A stretch of DNA of 64,000 nt from Clostridium aciditolerans (GCF_016316925.1 NZ_JAEEGB010000007.1:139717-203716), one strand, 5' to 3'; counted from the first letter of the stretch, positions 8,565 to 17,254 are shown. Program-made: numbers and translations. Notes: a model not told the origin generated them from the letters alone.

Positions 8565-9287
8565 TTAAAACAATATCTCCTGCCCTCTCTCATGTATCTC
8601 TACAATATCTGAGGAGCGGTTAGTCATCTTTTCTTTAAAGCTTTTTGTTATTTCTGGGTTATCACCAAAGTGCATTGGTATAAAAAGTTTTGGTTTTACC
8701 CTTTCGATTAAGTACTCTCCTCCAAGGTAGTAGTATTCTTCTAACCTATGATCTACAGGAAAAAATGCTATGTCTATCTTTTCATTAGATAACTTTTCTA
8801 CTTCTTTCTTAAAGGCTTTTTCCATAGCTGAATTTTCTTCATCACTATCTTCTTTCCAATGCCACCAATTTAGATCTCCGGCATGGAATATGGAAATTCC
8901 ATCTACCTTTACTAAGAAGGATATTCCTATATCTGTAGATCCATATGCCTTTATCTCTATGTCATCAACCTCTATATTTTCACCTTCTGATATATAGATA
9001 ACTTCAGGAAAATCATCATTTTTTTCTATATCAGTACTTAAAATGTATTTTATGCTAGGATTTATTTCTTTCCATGAAAATATAATTGGGTTAAAGTGAT
9101 CAAAATGCGAGTGAGAAACAAACACCATGACGTTTTTTTCTGTTTGTAGTGCTTCTCTGCAAATCACACCATGCTGCAAAGTTCTTTTTTCAACATCATC
9201 ATTAAAGTAATCAAAGATTAAAATATTAGATTTTGTTTCTATTATAAATCCATCATGATATAAATAGTGTATTTTTGCTTTATTCAA
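8565..9287 (-). CDS. MBL-fold metallohydrolase
   Basis: The ~240-residue protein is a metallo-beta-lactamase-fold hydrolase of the UlaG/YtnP-like kind. It has the zinc-binding signature SHSHFDHFNP (HxHxDH), an FHAGDLNWW motif with a metal-bridging Asp, and a late IPMHFGDN histidine. The family hydrolyses phosphodiesters, lactones or similar, and the substrate here is unknown. The GTG at 9299 lies inside the GAGGTG ribosome binding site, so TTG at 9287 (MNKAKIHYLYHDG) is the better start. It begins 23 bases after the glyoxalase gene and is probably co-transcribed with it. Confidence 0.8.
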   Translation of the reverse strand: MNKAKIHYLYHDGFIIETKSNILIFDYFNDDVEKRTLQHGVICREALQTEKNVMVFVSHSHFDHFNPIIFSWKEINPSIKYILSTDIEKNDDFPEVIYISEGENIEVDDIEIKAYGSTDIGISFLVKVDGISIFHAGDLNWWHWKEDSDEENSAMEKAFKKEVEKLSNEKIDIAFFPVDHRLEEYYYLGGEYLIERVKPKLFIPMHFGDNPEITKSFKEKMTNRSSDIVEIHERGQEILF

Positions 9288-9310
9288 ATTTAACTTCACC
9301 TCAAGATCAT

Positions 9311-9688
9311 TTATACTACATTTTTATTTGGTAAAATTTCTGTCCAATAGCCGTCTGGATCAGCTATAAAGTAAAGTCCCATCCCCTTATTTTCGTAGCA
9401 TATACAACCCATCTTTTTGTGGTGCTCATATGCTTTATCAAAGTCATCTGTTGTTACAGCCATATGTATTTCGTTATCTCCTAAATTATATGGCTCTTTT
9501 CTATCTGTAAGATATGTAAGTTCTAATGTATGACTACTGCCTGCATCCTTTAAAAATACTAAAGTAAAGCTTCCATCTGGGGCATGATATCTTCTAACCT
9601 CTTCAAAGCCTAATGCCTCTTTATAGAAGTTTACACTCTTTTCAAGATCTAGCACATTGATATTATTATGTTCAAATTTAAATTTCAT
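9311..9688 (-). CDS. gloA: Glyoxalase I-like (lactoylglutathione lyase family)
   Basis: The 125-residue vicinal-oxygen-chelate protein has paired beta-alpha-beta-beta-beta units: FEHNNINVLDLEKSVNFYKEALGF, HTLELTYL, NEIHMAV and a final DPDGYWTEILP. The metal ligands expected for glyoxalase I are present as His8, Glu (HTLELT), His (EIHMAV) and Glu (WTEI). The enzyme would detoxify methylglyoxal bound to a thiol. Since clostridia usually lack glutathione, another thiol is likely. ATG at 9688 follows AGAGGTG at good spacing; the GTG three codons upstream is part of that site. Confidence 0.85.
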   Translation of the reverse strand: MKFKFEHNNINVLDLEKSVNFYKEALGFEEVRRYHAPDGSFTLVFLKDAGSSHTLELTYLTDRKEPYNLGDNEIHMAVTTDDFDKAYEHHKKMGCICYENKGMGLYFIADPDGYWTEILPNKNVV

Positions 9689-9728
9689 TTTTAACACCTC
9701 TTATTATTAATAAATTTAGCCAGTTTTA

Positions 9729-10301
9729 TTAAATATCTAAAATGATATCTTTTAATTTTCTCTTTGGTACGTGGTGAACAGCTTTTTCATCTCTCCAATA
9801 CTTAATATCTCCTGATGGCTGTAGCTCTTCTAGTACTACCTCTTCCTTTGGTTTACCGAGTGCAATTACCATAAGAATTTCATAATTATCATTAATATTA
9901 AGATCCTTTGCCAATCCAACTCTATCAATGCTGCCAAACATACAACCGCCTAATCCTTTTTCAACAGCTCCTAGGAGTATGCTTTGTGCAGCTATACCAT
10001 GATCCCACCAACAATTTTTACTTATGTTCAAATCTTTAAGCACTATTACATATGCACTAGGCTTTTCTCCTTCCTCCGGACCATCCCAATCCTTTAGATA
10101 TCCAGCCCATCTAAGGTGCTTAAATATTTTTTCATTCTTTACATTGTCATTAGATAAAATATATTTTAATGGCTGCATATTTGTTCCAGATGAAGATACT
10201 CTAGCAAGATCAATTAATTCTCTTAAGCTCTCCATACTTATATTATGTTCCCCATAAAACCTTCTATAAGTTCTGTTTTTCAAAACTAGTTCTCTAATCA
10301 A
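9729..10301 (-). CDS. Nitroreductase family protein
   Basis: The 190-residue protein is an FMN-dependent nitroreductase-fold oxidoreductase: N-terminal NRTYRRFYGEH with the phosphate-binding arginines, LARVSSSGTNMQPLKYI, the middle WWDHGIAAQSILLGAVEKGLGGCMFG segment, and the LGKPKEE tail. The family reduces nitro compounds, quinones or other acceptors with NAD(P)H. The physiological substrate is unknown. The start is TTG at 10301, preceded by GGGGTG. It lies 40 bases upstream of the glyoxalase and runs in the same direction, so a small detoxification operon is plausible. Confidence 0.85.
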   Translation of the reverse strand: MIRELVLKNRTYRRFYGEHNISMESLRELIDLARVSSSGTNMQPLKYILSNDNVKNEKIFKHLRWAGYLKDWDGPEEGEKPSAYVIVLKDLNISKNCWWDHGIAAQSILLGAVEKGLGGCMFGSIDRVGLAKDLNINDNYEILMVIALGKPKEEVVLEELQPSGDIKYWRDEKAVHHVPKRKLKDIILDI

Positions 10302-10475
10302 CTTTTACACACCCCTTGCAGTACCTTAGTTAAAACCACAACTAATAGTACAAAATTATTATTAGAATTTTTATTGTAAAATATATTCTATATAACCATT
10401 ATAGTTTTATATAAAAACTCTATTCAAGAAAGCACTTTTTTGTACTTAGGTTTCCTGTAGGTTACTATAATTAAT

Positions 10476-10919
10476 TTATTTGCTATTTTCAAGGTAGTCA
10501 ATTAATGCTTGAAATGCCATGACATATCCCAAGAATCCAAAGCCACAAATTTGCCCAACGCAAGCAGCAGCTGTAACAGATTTATGTCTAAATTCTTCTC
10601 TCCTATGTATATTGCTTAAATGCACCTCAACAGAAGGAATATTTACGGATTTTAAAGCATCATAAATAGCTATACTATAGTGAGTGTATGCTCCTGGATT
10701 AATTACTATACCATCGTACTTTTTATTATATGCCCTTTGTATATGGTTTATTATTTCTCCTTCGATGTTACTTTGAACTATATCTAGTTCAAATTTTAAT
10801 TCCTTGGACCTTTCTTCCAGAAGGTTGCAGAGATCTTCATAGTTTTTATCTCCATATATACCTTTTTCTCTTATACCAAGAAAGTTTAAGTTAGGCCCAT
10901 TGATAACTAATATCTTCAC
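10476..10919 (-). CDS. aroQ: 3-dehydroquinate dehydratase, type II
   Basis: The 147-residue enzyme catalyses the third shikimate step, dehydrating 3-dehydroquinate. Type II signatures are all present: INGPNLNFLGIRE with the catalytic loop and IYG tyrosine, NPGAYTHYSIAIYDAL, EVHLSNIHRREEFRHKS with the catalytic His, and GQICGFG. It starts at GTG after AAAAGGAGAAAG and lies 14 bases downstream of aroK. It is the last gene of the aroE-aroK-aroQ operon. Length is standard for the dodecameric type II family. Confidence 0.95.
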   Translation of the reverse strand: MKILVINGPNLNFLGIREKGIYGDKNYEDLCNLLEERSKELKFELDIVQSNIEGEIINHIQRAYNKKYDGIVINPGAYTHYSIAIYDALKSVNIPSVEVHLSNIHRREEFRHKSVTAAACVGQICGFGFLGYVMAFQALIDYLENSK

Positions 10920-10933
10920 TGTACTTTCTCCTT

Positions 10934-11434
10934 TTAGTTTAATATTTTAATTATTTTTTGTATAATTTCATCAATACTACTGTCATTTATAATTTGAAAA
11001 TCACAACACTCTTTATATATATTGTATCTTTCTTTAAATAAATCGTAAATTTTATCTACACCTTGTTTTAAAAGAGGTCTTTTAGAGGTTTCTATGTTTT
11101 TTTTAATATCTTCTACTGGTCTGTCTATAAAAACTACTATTCCATTTTTCTTTAGCAGTTCTATATTCTCTAGGTTTTTTATTACTCCTCCACCTGTAGA
11201 TATTATAACTTGATTTTTCTCCCCTAATTTTCTGGCAGCTTCATTTTCTAATTGTCTAAAATATTCTTCACCTTTTTCAAAAATTTTAGAAATTGTTTTT
11301 CCAGATTGTTTTTCTATATACCAATCCATATCAATAAATTCGACTTTAAGTCTCTTAGCTAAAACCTTGCCTATTGTTGTTTTTCCACAGCCTGGCATAC
11401 CTATTAAAATAATATTTTTATTTAGCTTATTCAT
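10934..11434 (-). CDS. aroK: Shikimate kinase
   Basis: The 166-residue P-loop kinase phosphorylates shikimate at O3 with ATP. GMPGCGKTT is the Walker A motif, FIDMDWYIE the shikimate-binding Asp motif, FRQLE carries the shikimate-binding Arg, ISTGGGV is the core Gly-rich motif and KRPLL marks the lid. ATG at 11434 overlaps the aroE stop by eight bases and follows AGGTG at good spacing; the GTG at 11443 is part of that binding site. The overlap implies translational coupling to aroE. Confidence 0.95.
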   Translation of the reverse strand: MNKLNKNIILIGMPGCGKTTIGKVLAKRLKVEFIDMDWYIEKQSGKTISKIFEKGEEYFRQLENEAARKLGEKNQVIISTGGGVIKNLENIELLKKNGIVVFIDRPVEDIKKNIETSKRPLLKQGVDKIYDLFKERYNIYKECCDFQIINDSSIDEIIQKIIKILN

Positions 11435-12251
11435 TATTTTCACCTATCATAAGCTGTAGTTTTTCATATATTTTATCTACAACATTATTACTTATCTCTA
11501 TTCCATGCCAAATTTCCTGAGCAGCAGCTGCTTGAGCAATTAACATATATAGTCCATTTATTGTTTTTAAATTTAACTCTCTTGCCTCAGATAAAAATTT
11601 TGTTTCTAGAGGGTTGTATATTATATCAACAGCTACTGAAAATTCTTTTAAAATATCTTTCCTTACCGGGCTATTCTCTACATTAGGGTACATACCGCAT
11701 GGAGTACAATTTATAATTAAATCCTTATTTTCTAGCTCATGTAATTGCTCATAGGATATTACTTTAAAATCTCCTAGATTGTTGACCTTTTGAGGCTCTC
11801 TACTTACATATATAAGTTCCCCAATATTATTATCTATTAAATACTGAACTACCGCCTTAGATGCACCGCCAGTACCTAATATTACTGCACTTTTATTTGT
11901 AATATCTATTGCTGCTTTTTTTAATGTTTCACCAAAGCCATAATAATCTGTGTTATATCCAATTAACTTTCCATTTTTAAAATCTACTGTATTTACAGCT
12001 CCTATTCTTTCAGCCTCAGGAGATATCTCATCAAGATACTTAATTATCTCTACTTTATATGGTATGGTAACAGTTACTCCTCTAGCTTCAAGAGCCTTAA
12101 GTCCTTCTACTGCTTTTTCTAAATTTTCTTTTTTAATTTCAAATAAATTATATACCGCTTTTGGGTTTATATTTTCAAAAATCATGTTATGAATTTGTGG
12201 AGAAAAGCTGTGTCCTAATTTTTCTCCTATAAGTCCGTAAATGTTACTCAT
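11427..12251 (-). CDS. aroE: Shikimate dehydrogenase
   Basis: The 274-residue enzyme reduces 3-dehydroshikimate with NADPH. It shows the N-terminal IGEKLGHSFSPQIHN substrate motif, TIPYK with the catalytic Lys, NTVDF, GYNTDYYGF, the dinucleotide-binding GTGGASKA and the C-terminal GLYMLIAQAA. ATG at 12251 follows an AGGTGC site; the GTG at 12269 lies in that site. It is the first gene of aroE-aroK-aroQ, all reading leftwards. A terminator for an upstream small gene lies about 90 bases before it, so aroE probably has its own promoter in that gap. Confidence 0.95.
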   Translation of the reverse strand: MSNIYGLIGEKLGHSFSPQIHNMIFENINPKAVYNLFEIKKENLEKAVEGLKALEARGVTVTIPYKVEIIKYLDEISPEAERIGAVNTVDFKNGKLIGYNTDYYGFGETLKKAAIDITNKSAVILGTGGASKAVVQYLIDNNIGELIYVSREPQKVNNLGDFKVISYEQLHELENKDLIINCTPCGMYPNVENSPVRKDILKEFSVAVDIIYNPLETKFLSEARELNLKTINGLYMLIAQAAAAQEIWHGIEISNNVVDKIYEKLQLMIGENNE

Positions 12252-12337
12252 TATTCTTTTGCACCTCACCTTACATTTCTTCTATACTCATAATAATATA
12301 TTACAAAAATTTTACTACATAATAAAGAAAAAATCTA

Positions 12338-12380
12338 AAATATAAAAATAACATAGAGTTTCACAAAGAAACCCTACGTT
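12338..12380 (-). terminator. Terminator of the small cysteine-rich gene
   Basis: On the minus strand AACGTAGGGTTTC (12380-12368) pairs with GAAACTCTATGTT (12362-12350) through two G-U pairs, followed by ATTTTTATATTTT. On the plus strand the same pairs become A-C mismatches, so it works in the minus direction only and must end a minus transcript coming from 12385-12519. Confidence 0.75.
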
Positions 12381-12384
12381 ATCT

Positions 12385-12519
12385 TTATCTTCTCATATGT
12401 TTTAATATAATTATTACAAGTATCAAATCAGAGTTAGGCTCTAATCCTAAAATATTGCAATACCTACAGCAGTCAAAATATCTATATATACAGTGTCTGC
12501 ATCCTTTCCTACGCCCCAT
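12385..12519 (-). CDS. Small cysteine-rich protein, 44 residues
   Basis: This short frame begins MGRRKGCRHCIYRYF and continues DCCRYCNIL, then ends in a hydrophobic DLILVIIILKHMRR tail. It has an AGGGGTG ribosome binding site at ideal spacing before its ATG, ends in TAA, and is followed within ten bases by a strand-specific terminator, so it looks like a complete gene. Five cysteines (7, 10, 17, 18, 21) and a histidine in the first half could bind a metal. The basic N-terminus with a hydrophobic tail could associate with the membrane. I know no family for it. It sits between aroE and the MerR gene and reads away from the latter. Confidence 0.65.
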   Translation of the reverse strand: MGRRKGCRHCIYRYFDCCRYCNILGLEPNSDLILVIIILKHMRR

Positions 12520-12610
12520 GTAATTCACCCCTTATACTTTTAGTTTATATACCATAAATAAAATTGTGATTAAAACTATAGCAAATTTATCTGTTCTTGC
12601 AAAAAAATAC

Positions 12611-12641
12611 TTGCACCTTACCTTACGTCATGTGTTAAAAT
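12611..12641 (+). promoter_or_regulatory. MerR-type promoter with 19-bp spacer
   Basis: TTGCAC (12611-12616) and TAAAAT (12636-12641) are separated by 19 bp, the over-long spacing typical of promoters activated by MerR-family proteins. It lies directly upstream of the MerR-methyltransferase gene, so autoregulation is likely. No perfect operator dyad is obvious in the spacer. Confidence 0.6.
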
Positions 12642-12662
12642 AGTCTAAGTAGAGGTGGTAAA

Positions 12663-13862
12663 ATGTCCGAAAAGGAAAATACTTTATTTACTACAGGTGA
12701 ATTTGCCAAAAAAGCTGGAGTTACTTTAAGGACTTTAAGATATTATGACAAAATAGGTTTATTAAAGCCTAACTGTCACAACGATCTAGGTCATAGGTTA
12801 TACAGCAAGCAGGACTTTGGAAGACTTCAAAAAATCTTAACATTAAAGTTCATAGGACTCTCTTTAGATGATATTGCCAATATAATGAAACATGACATAA
12901 ATGACCAAGACTTTAAAAAATCTTTAGAAATACAAAAGTCCATAATGGAAGAAAAAATACAGCATATACAAATGGTCATAAAGTCAATAGATGAAACTGT
13001 CCATATGCTGGATAAGAGCAATGTATTAAACTGGGATAAATTTATAAACATAATTAATGTAATAAACATAGATAAAAAGTGGTCTGAACAATACGAAAAT
13101 GCTTCAAACTTAAAGGCAAGAATAAGAATTCATGAGCTTTTCAGTACTAATAAAGAAGGCTGGATGAATTGGTTTTTTAATCAAATGCAAGTTCCAGAAA
13201 ATGCACATATATTAGAACTGGGCTGTGGTGACGGTAGCCTTTGGGAGAAAAATTTTAATGATATCCCTATAAGCTGGAATATTACATTAACGGACTTTTC
13301 CAATGGAATGCTTAAAGATGCTAAAAAAAATTTAGATACTAAATCTCAAAGATTTAAATTTCAAATTGTAGATGCACAAAACATTCCCTTTGAAAACTGT
13401 AGTTTCGATGTTGTAATAGCAAATCATATGTTGTATCATGTACCAGACAGAGAAAAGGCATTTTCTGAAATACAGAGAGTTTTAAAACCAAATGGATATT
13501 TTTACGCTTCCACTGTTGGTAAAAACCACATGAAAGAGATGAGAGAAATTGTCTCAAGATTTAATTCTGAAAGCATAACTACAAAAAGTTGGGACTCTAC
13601 TGAAAGTTTTCAGCTAGAAAATGGTTTGGGTCAGGTTTCAAAATGGTTTAAAGAGGTAAAACTAAATAGATATAATGATAGTTTAGTAGTTACTCACCCA
13701 ACTCCCCTTATTGATTATATATTTTCTATGCCTGGGAACACAAAAGAAATATTTACTGATGAAAAACTTCAGCAGCTTATAGATTTTTTGCAAAAAGAAA
13801 TCAAAGAAACTGGAGGAATATATATTACTAAAGACACAGGTTTTTTTAAAGGAAGAAAATAA
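12663..13862 (+). CDS. MerR-type regulator fused to SAM-dependent methyltransferase
   Basis: The 399-residue protein joins two domains. Residues ~9-75 are a MerR winged helix (FTTGEFAKKAGVTLRTLRYYDKIGLLKP...LGHRLYS) followed by a coiled-coil-like helix to ~125. Residues ~165-300 are a class I methyltransferase: AHILELGCGDGSLW is the SAM-binding motif I, then DAQNIPFENCSFDVVIANHMLYH and LKPNGYFYAST. The fusion suggests that SAM, or a methylated product, is linked to gene control. AGAGGTGG precedes the ATG, and a 19-bp-spacer promoter lies upstream. Two DegT aminotransferase genes follow within 39 and 20 bases and probably form one operon. Methyl acceptor and effector are unknown. Confidence 0.85.
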   Translation: MSEKENTLFTTGEFAKKAGVTLRTLRYYDKIGLLKPNCHNDLGHRLYSKQDFGRLQKILTLKFIGLSLDDIANIMKHDINDQDFKKSLEIQKSIMEEKIQHIQMVIKSIDETVHMLDKSNVLNWDKFINIINVINIDKKWSEQYENASNLKARIRIHELFSTNKEGWMNWFFNQMQVPENAHILELGCGDGSLWEKNFNDIPISWNITLTDFSNGMLKDAKKNLDTKSQRFKFQIVDAQNIPFENCSFDVVIANHMLYHVPDREKAFSEIQRVLKPNGYFYASTVGKNHMKEMREIVSRFNSESITTKSWDSTESFQLENGLGQVSKWFKEVKLNRYNDSLVVTHPTPLIDYIFSMPGNTKEIFTDEKLQQLIDFLQKEIKETGGIYITKDTGFFKGRK

Positions 13863-13901
13863 TAAAAGTTTAATAAGGTAAAAATGAAAGGATTGATTAT
13901 A

Positions 13902-15083
13902 ATGAATAAAAAAATACCATTTTCACCACCAGATATAACTCAAGCAGAAATTGATGCAGTTGTTGAGGTTTTAAAATCAGGCTGGATTACTTCCGGACCT
14001 AAAACTGCTGAATTTGAAACAAAATTAGCAGAATATCTAGAAACTAACAAGGCTGTTGCATTAAACAGTGCTACTGCAGGTTTAGAGCTTGTATTAAAAG
14101 TTTTTGATATAAAAGAAGGAGATGAAGTTATAACTACTCCTTATACTTATACTGCTACTGCTAGCGTTTCCTTGCATAGAGGTATCAAGCCAATATTTGT
14201 AGATGTTGAAAAGGATAGTTTCATAATAGATATAGAGAAAATAGCAGATGCTATTACTCCTAAAACAAAAGCAATTTATACTGTTGATTTTGCTGGAATA
14301 CCAGTAGACTATGATGCAGTTCGTGCAATGTTAAAGAAAAAGAATCGTGAAGATATAATTTTTGTATCTGATTCATCCCATTCCTTCGGTGCAAAATATA
14401 AAGGAAAAAGAGTCGGAGGTCAAGCGGATTTCCACATATTCTCTTTCCATGCAGTAAAGAACTTTACTACTGCTGAAGGTGGAGCTATAAGCTTTGGTGA
14501 TAATAACTTTAAAGGCAGAGAAGATTTATATAAAGAATTTAAATTAGCATCTTTACATGGCCAATCAAAGGATGCTCTTTCAAAGATGAAAGCTGGAGCT
14601 TGGCAATATGATATAGTAACAGATGGTTACAAATGCAATCTTACAGATATAGCTTCTTCTATTGGCTTAGTACAATTAACAAGATATGAAGATATGCTTG
14701 TAAAGCGTAAAGCAATATTTGATATTTATTCTAAACACTTAGGTGAAAAGGATTGGGCTATACTACCTTTCGAAAGAGAAGGCGAAACTGTAACTTCTTA
14801 TCACTTATATCCTTTACGTATTAAAGGCTTTAATGAAGAACAAAGAGCTGAGGTTATAAAAACATTAGCTGATATGGATATAGCTACTAATGTTCACTTT
14901 ATTCCTCTGCCAATGTTCACTCTTTATAAAAACCTTGGCTATAAGATAGAAGATTATCCAAATGCTTATGCACAATATGCAAATGAAATTTCTGTACCAC
15001 TTTACTCACTTCTTACATTAGAAGATGCTGAGTATGTAGTTAAGGAACTTATTAAAGCAGTTGAAAAAGTTATGGCAAAATAA
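13902..15083 (+). CDS. DegT/DnrJ/EryC1/StrS aminotransferase (first)
   Basis: The 393-residue PLP enzyme is a sugar-type aminotransferase: N-terminal FSPPDITQAEIDAVVEVLKSGWITSGP, the substrate loop ALNSATAGLEL, ITTPYTYTATA, the PLP-phosphate and ring contacts VSDSSHSFGAKY, and FHAVKNFTTAEGG containing the Schiff-base lysine. Such enzymes usually aminate a keto-sugar nucleotide using glutamate. ATG at 13902 fits AAAGGA better than the in-frame ATG at 13884. A second, different DegT gene follows after 20 bases. No sugar nucleotidyltransferase or dehydratase is nearby, so the substrate cannot be named. Confidence 0.85.
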   Translation: MNKKIPFSPPDITQAEIDAVVEVLKSGWITSGPKTAEFETKLAEYLETNKAVALNSATAGLELVLKVFDIKEGDEVITTPYTYTATASVSLHRGIKPIFVDVEKDSFIIDIEKIADAITPKTKAIYTVDFAGIPVDYDAVRAMLKKKNREDIIFVSDSSHSFGAKYKGKRVGGQADFHIFSFHAVKNFTTAEGGAISFGDNNFKGREDLYKEFKLASLHGQSKDALSKMKAGAWQYDIVTDGYKCNLTDIASSIGLVQLTRYEDMLVKRKAIFDIYSKHLGEKDWAILPFEREGETVTSYHLYPLRIKGFNEEQRAEVIKTLADMDIATNVHFIPLPMFTLYKNLGYKIEDYPNAYAQYANEISVPLYSLLTLEDAEYVVKELIKAVEKVMAK

Positions 15084-15103
15084 ATTAAGCGAGGTACGTA
15101 AAT

Positions 15104-16210
15104 ATGAAAGTTAATTTTTATACATCTCAAAGAGAATATAATGAAAAAAAAGCAGAATTTGATAAGGCAATATTTGACGTTATAGAAAAAGGTAGTTTTA
15201 TATTAGGACCTACTGTTACAAATTTTGAAGAGGAAATAAAAAAGTATACTGGAGCTAAGCACGCAATCGGTGTAGCTTCTGGTACAGATGCTTTGGTAAT
15301 AGCTTCACACATTTTAGGCTTTACTTCTGGTAAAGAAGTTATTACTTCACCATTTACATTCTTAGCATCAACTTCTTGTATAGCAAAACATAATGCAAAA
15401 CCAGTTTTTGTAGACATTGATGAGGAAACTTTTGAAATAGATACAACTAAAATAGAAGAAAAAATAAACTCAAATACAGCAGGAATTATACCAATTCACC
15501 TATTCTCTCAAATGAATAACATGGATAGAATAATGGAAATATCCACTAAGCATAATATAAGAGTTTTAGAAGATGCTGCTGAAGCTTTTGGTATGAGATG
15601 GAATGGCAAACACTCTGGTACTATTGGTGATATGGGTATATTCTCATTCTTCCCAACAAAAACACTAGGCGGTTATGGTGACGGTGGTATGATAGTTACT
15701 AACGATGATAACTTAGCTCAAATGACTAAGATGTTCAGAGTTCATGGAGCTTCTAAAAAATATCACTATGACTATATAGGATATAACTCCAGACTTGATT
15801 CAATTCAAGCTGCTGTACTTTCAGTTAAATTAAAATACATAGACGAAGCTATTAAAAAGAGAGAAACTATTGCTAACTGGTATATGGATAAGTTATCAGA
15901 CTGCGAGTATGTAAGATTCCCTAAGATTAAAGGACCTCAAAGTCCAGTATACTATGTATTTAATATACTAGCAGAAAAAAGAGATGAACTTGCTAATTTC
16001 CTAAAGGAAAACGAAATAGGTTACAGCATTTACTACCCAATACCTCTTCATATGCAAAAATGCTTCAGCTATCTAGGACATAAGAAAGGTGATTTCCCTG
16101 TATCAGAAAAGATTTCAGAGGAAATTCTAGCTCTTCCAATCTACCCAGAGATAACTGAGGAAGAAGTAGATTTTGTATGTGAGACTATAAAGAAATTCTA
16201 TAAAAAATAA
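15104..16210 (+). CDS. DegT-family aminotransferase (second), FdtB/QdtB-like
   Basis: The 368-residue PLP enzyme is another nucleotide-sugar aminotransferase: GSFILGPTVTNFEEE, ASGTDALVIA for phosphate binding, SPFTFLASTS, LEDAAEAFGM and FSFFPTKTLGGYGDGGM with the PLP lysine, plus HVHGASKKYHY-like and GYNSRLDSIQAAVL motifs. The sequence resembles the FdtB/QdtB/WecE-type enzymes that aminate 3- or 4-keto-6-deoxy sugars. It is clearly divergent from its upstream neighbour, so it is not a recent duplicate. It ends the MerR-methyltransferase operon. The pathway is not visible here. Confidence 0.85.
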   Translation: MKVNFYTSQREYNEKKAEFDKAIFDVIEKGSFILGPTVTNFEEEIKKYTGAKHAIGVASGTDALVIASHILGFTSGKEVITSPFTFLASTSCIAKHNAKPVFVDIDEETFEIDTTKIEEKINSNTAGIIPIHLFSQMNNMDRIMEISTKHNIRVLEDAAEAFGMRWNGKHSGTIGDMGIFSFFPTKTLGGYGDGGMIVTNDDNLAQMTKMFRVHGASKKYHYDYIGYNSRLDSIQAAVLSVKLKYIDEAIKKRETIANWYMDKLSDCEYVRFPKIKGPQSPVYYVFNILAEKRDELANFLKENEIGYSIYYPIPLHMQKCFSYLGHKKGDFPVSEKISEEILALPIYPEITEEEVDFVCETIKKFYKK

Positions 16211-16315
16211 TACGACGTATTATTTTTTATAGGACAGAGGACAATTGACAGAGGGCAGTGAAGGAGGAAAACTCACCTTCACTGCCCTCTGTCCTCTGTC
16301 AACTGTCCTCTGATA
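16205..16315. repeat. Terminator plus long inverted repeat of GACAGAGG units
   Basis: A short stem (AATAATACG with CGTATTATT, then T6) ends the aminotransferase operon. Beyond it, 16231-16264 and 16276-16312 form a long near-perfect inverted repeat built of GACAGAGG/GGACAGTTGACAGAGG-like units. The right arm holds one extra 7-bp unit. It lies between convergent genes and may act as a strong bidirectional terminator. Confidence 0.7.
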
Positions 16316-16321
16316 AAAATC

Positions 16322-17254
16322 CTATATATCACAAAAGTAATTATCTTCCCCATCTTTATTTTTTGCAACATACATTGCCTTGTCAGCTTTTACTATTAAT
16401 TCATTAATAGTATCTCCATTCTTTGGATAAAAGCTAACTCCAATACTTAGCGATATATTTATTTGTTTTTCATTATTTATAGTTTTGTTTTTATTATTAA
16501 TAATTCTAGAAACTATAGGTTTATAATTATCAAGACTTTTTATATCCGGTAATAATATTAAAAATTCATCCCCACCATATCTAGCAACTACGTCGTTTTT
16601 TCTTGTAGCTTTGGTTAATATATCAGCAACTTTAATAAGAACTTTATCACCTATTTCATGTCCATACGTATCATTTATATATTTAAATTTATTAACATCT
16701 ATAAACATCAATCCTAACAAACTATTGTTTCTTTTGGCACTATCTAAAAATTTCTCAGCATATTTATAAAATAATGTTCTATTTGCAACACCCGTTAATT
16801 TATCGTAATAAGCTAAGTTTTTTATAATCTTTTCTTTTTCTTTTAATTCTTTATTTAATTTATATAAATCATGAACATATTTTCTTAACTGCTCAATATG
16901 AAGGAATTGATTTGTTACATCAATAAACTCAATAAGAATAACCTTTCTATCGTCACTTTTTAACTTACTTATTTTTAAATTTAATTTTTTATCGCTGCTG
17001 ATCAGGCCCTTGTGCATAGCTGCTGAAAGAAACATTTTACATTCATTTTGCATTACATTTTCAATTAAATCTTTAAAATATTTTTTATTTAAACCTGGTA
17101 AAACGCTATATATATTACTTTTGAGTACATTCTCTAGTTTTATATCAGTTAAATATTCCATATAATTATTCCAATATAATATTTCAGATTTTTCGTTTAA
17201 TACTATAGCTCCTTCATTTATACAATCTAATGTGTCACGTAATATTTTATCCAT
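16322..17254 (-). CDS. PAS-GGDEF diguanylate cyclase
   Basis: The 310-residue protein has an N-terminal PAS-like sensor (residues ~1-115, LNEKSEILYWNNYMEYLT), a short coiled coil (~120-145), and a complete GGDEF domain from YYDKLTGVANR to the end. The active-site YGGDEF is intact, and an inhibitory RKND (RxxD) lies exactly five residues before it, so a feedback-inhibited cyclase making c-di-GMP from two GTP is expected. No transmembrane helix is seen, so it should be cytoplasmic. It overlaps the CheC-like gene by eight bases, so the two are translationally coupled. Confidence 0.9.
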   Translation of the reverse strand: MDKILRDTLDCINEGAIVLNEKSEILYWNNYMEYLTDIKLENVLKSNIYSVLPGLNKKYFKDLIENVMQNECKMFLSAAMHKGLISSDKKLNLKISKLKSDDRKVILIEFIDVTNQFLHIEQLRKYVHDLYKLNKELKEKEKIIKNLAYYDKLTGVANRTLFYKYAEKFLDSAKRNNSLLGLMFIDVNKFKYINDTYGHEIGDKVLIKVADILTKATRKNDVVARYGGDEFLILLPDIKSLDNYKPIVSRIINNKNKTINNEKQINISLSIGVSFYPKNGDTINELIVKADKAMYVAKNKDGEDNYFCDI

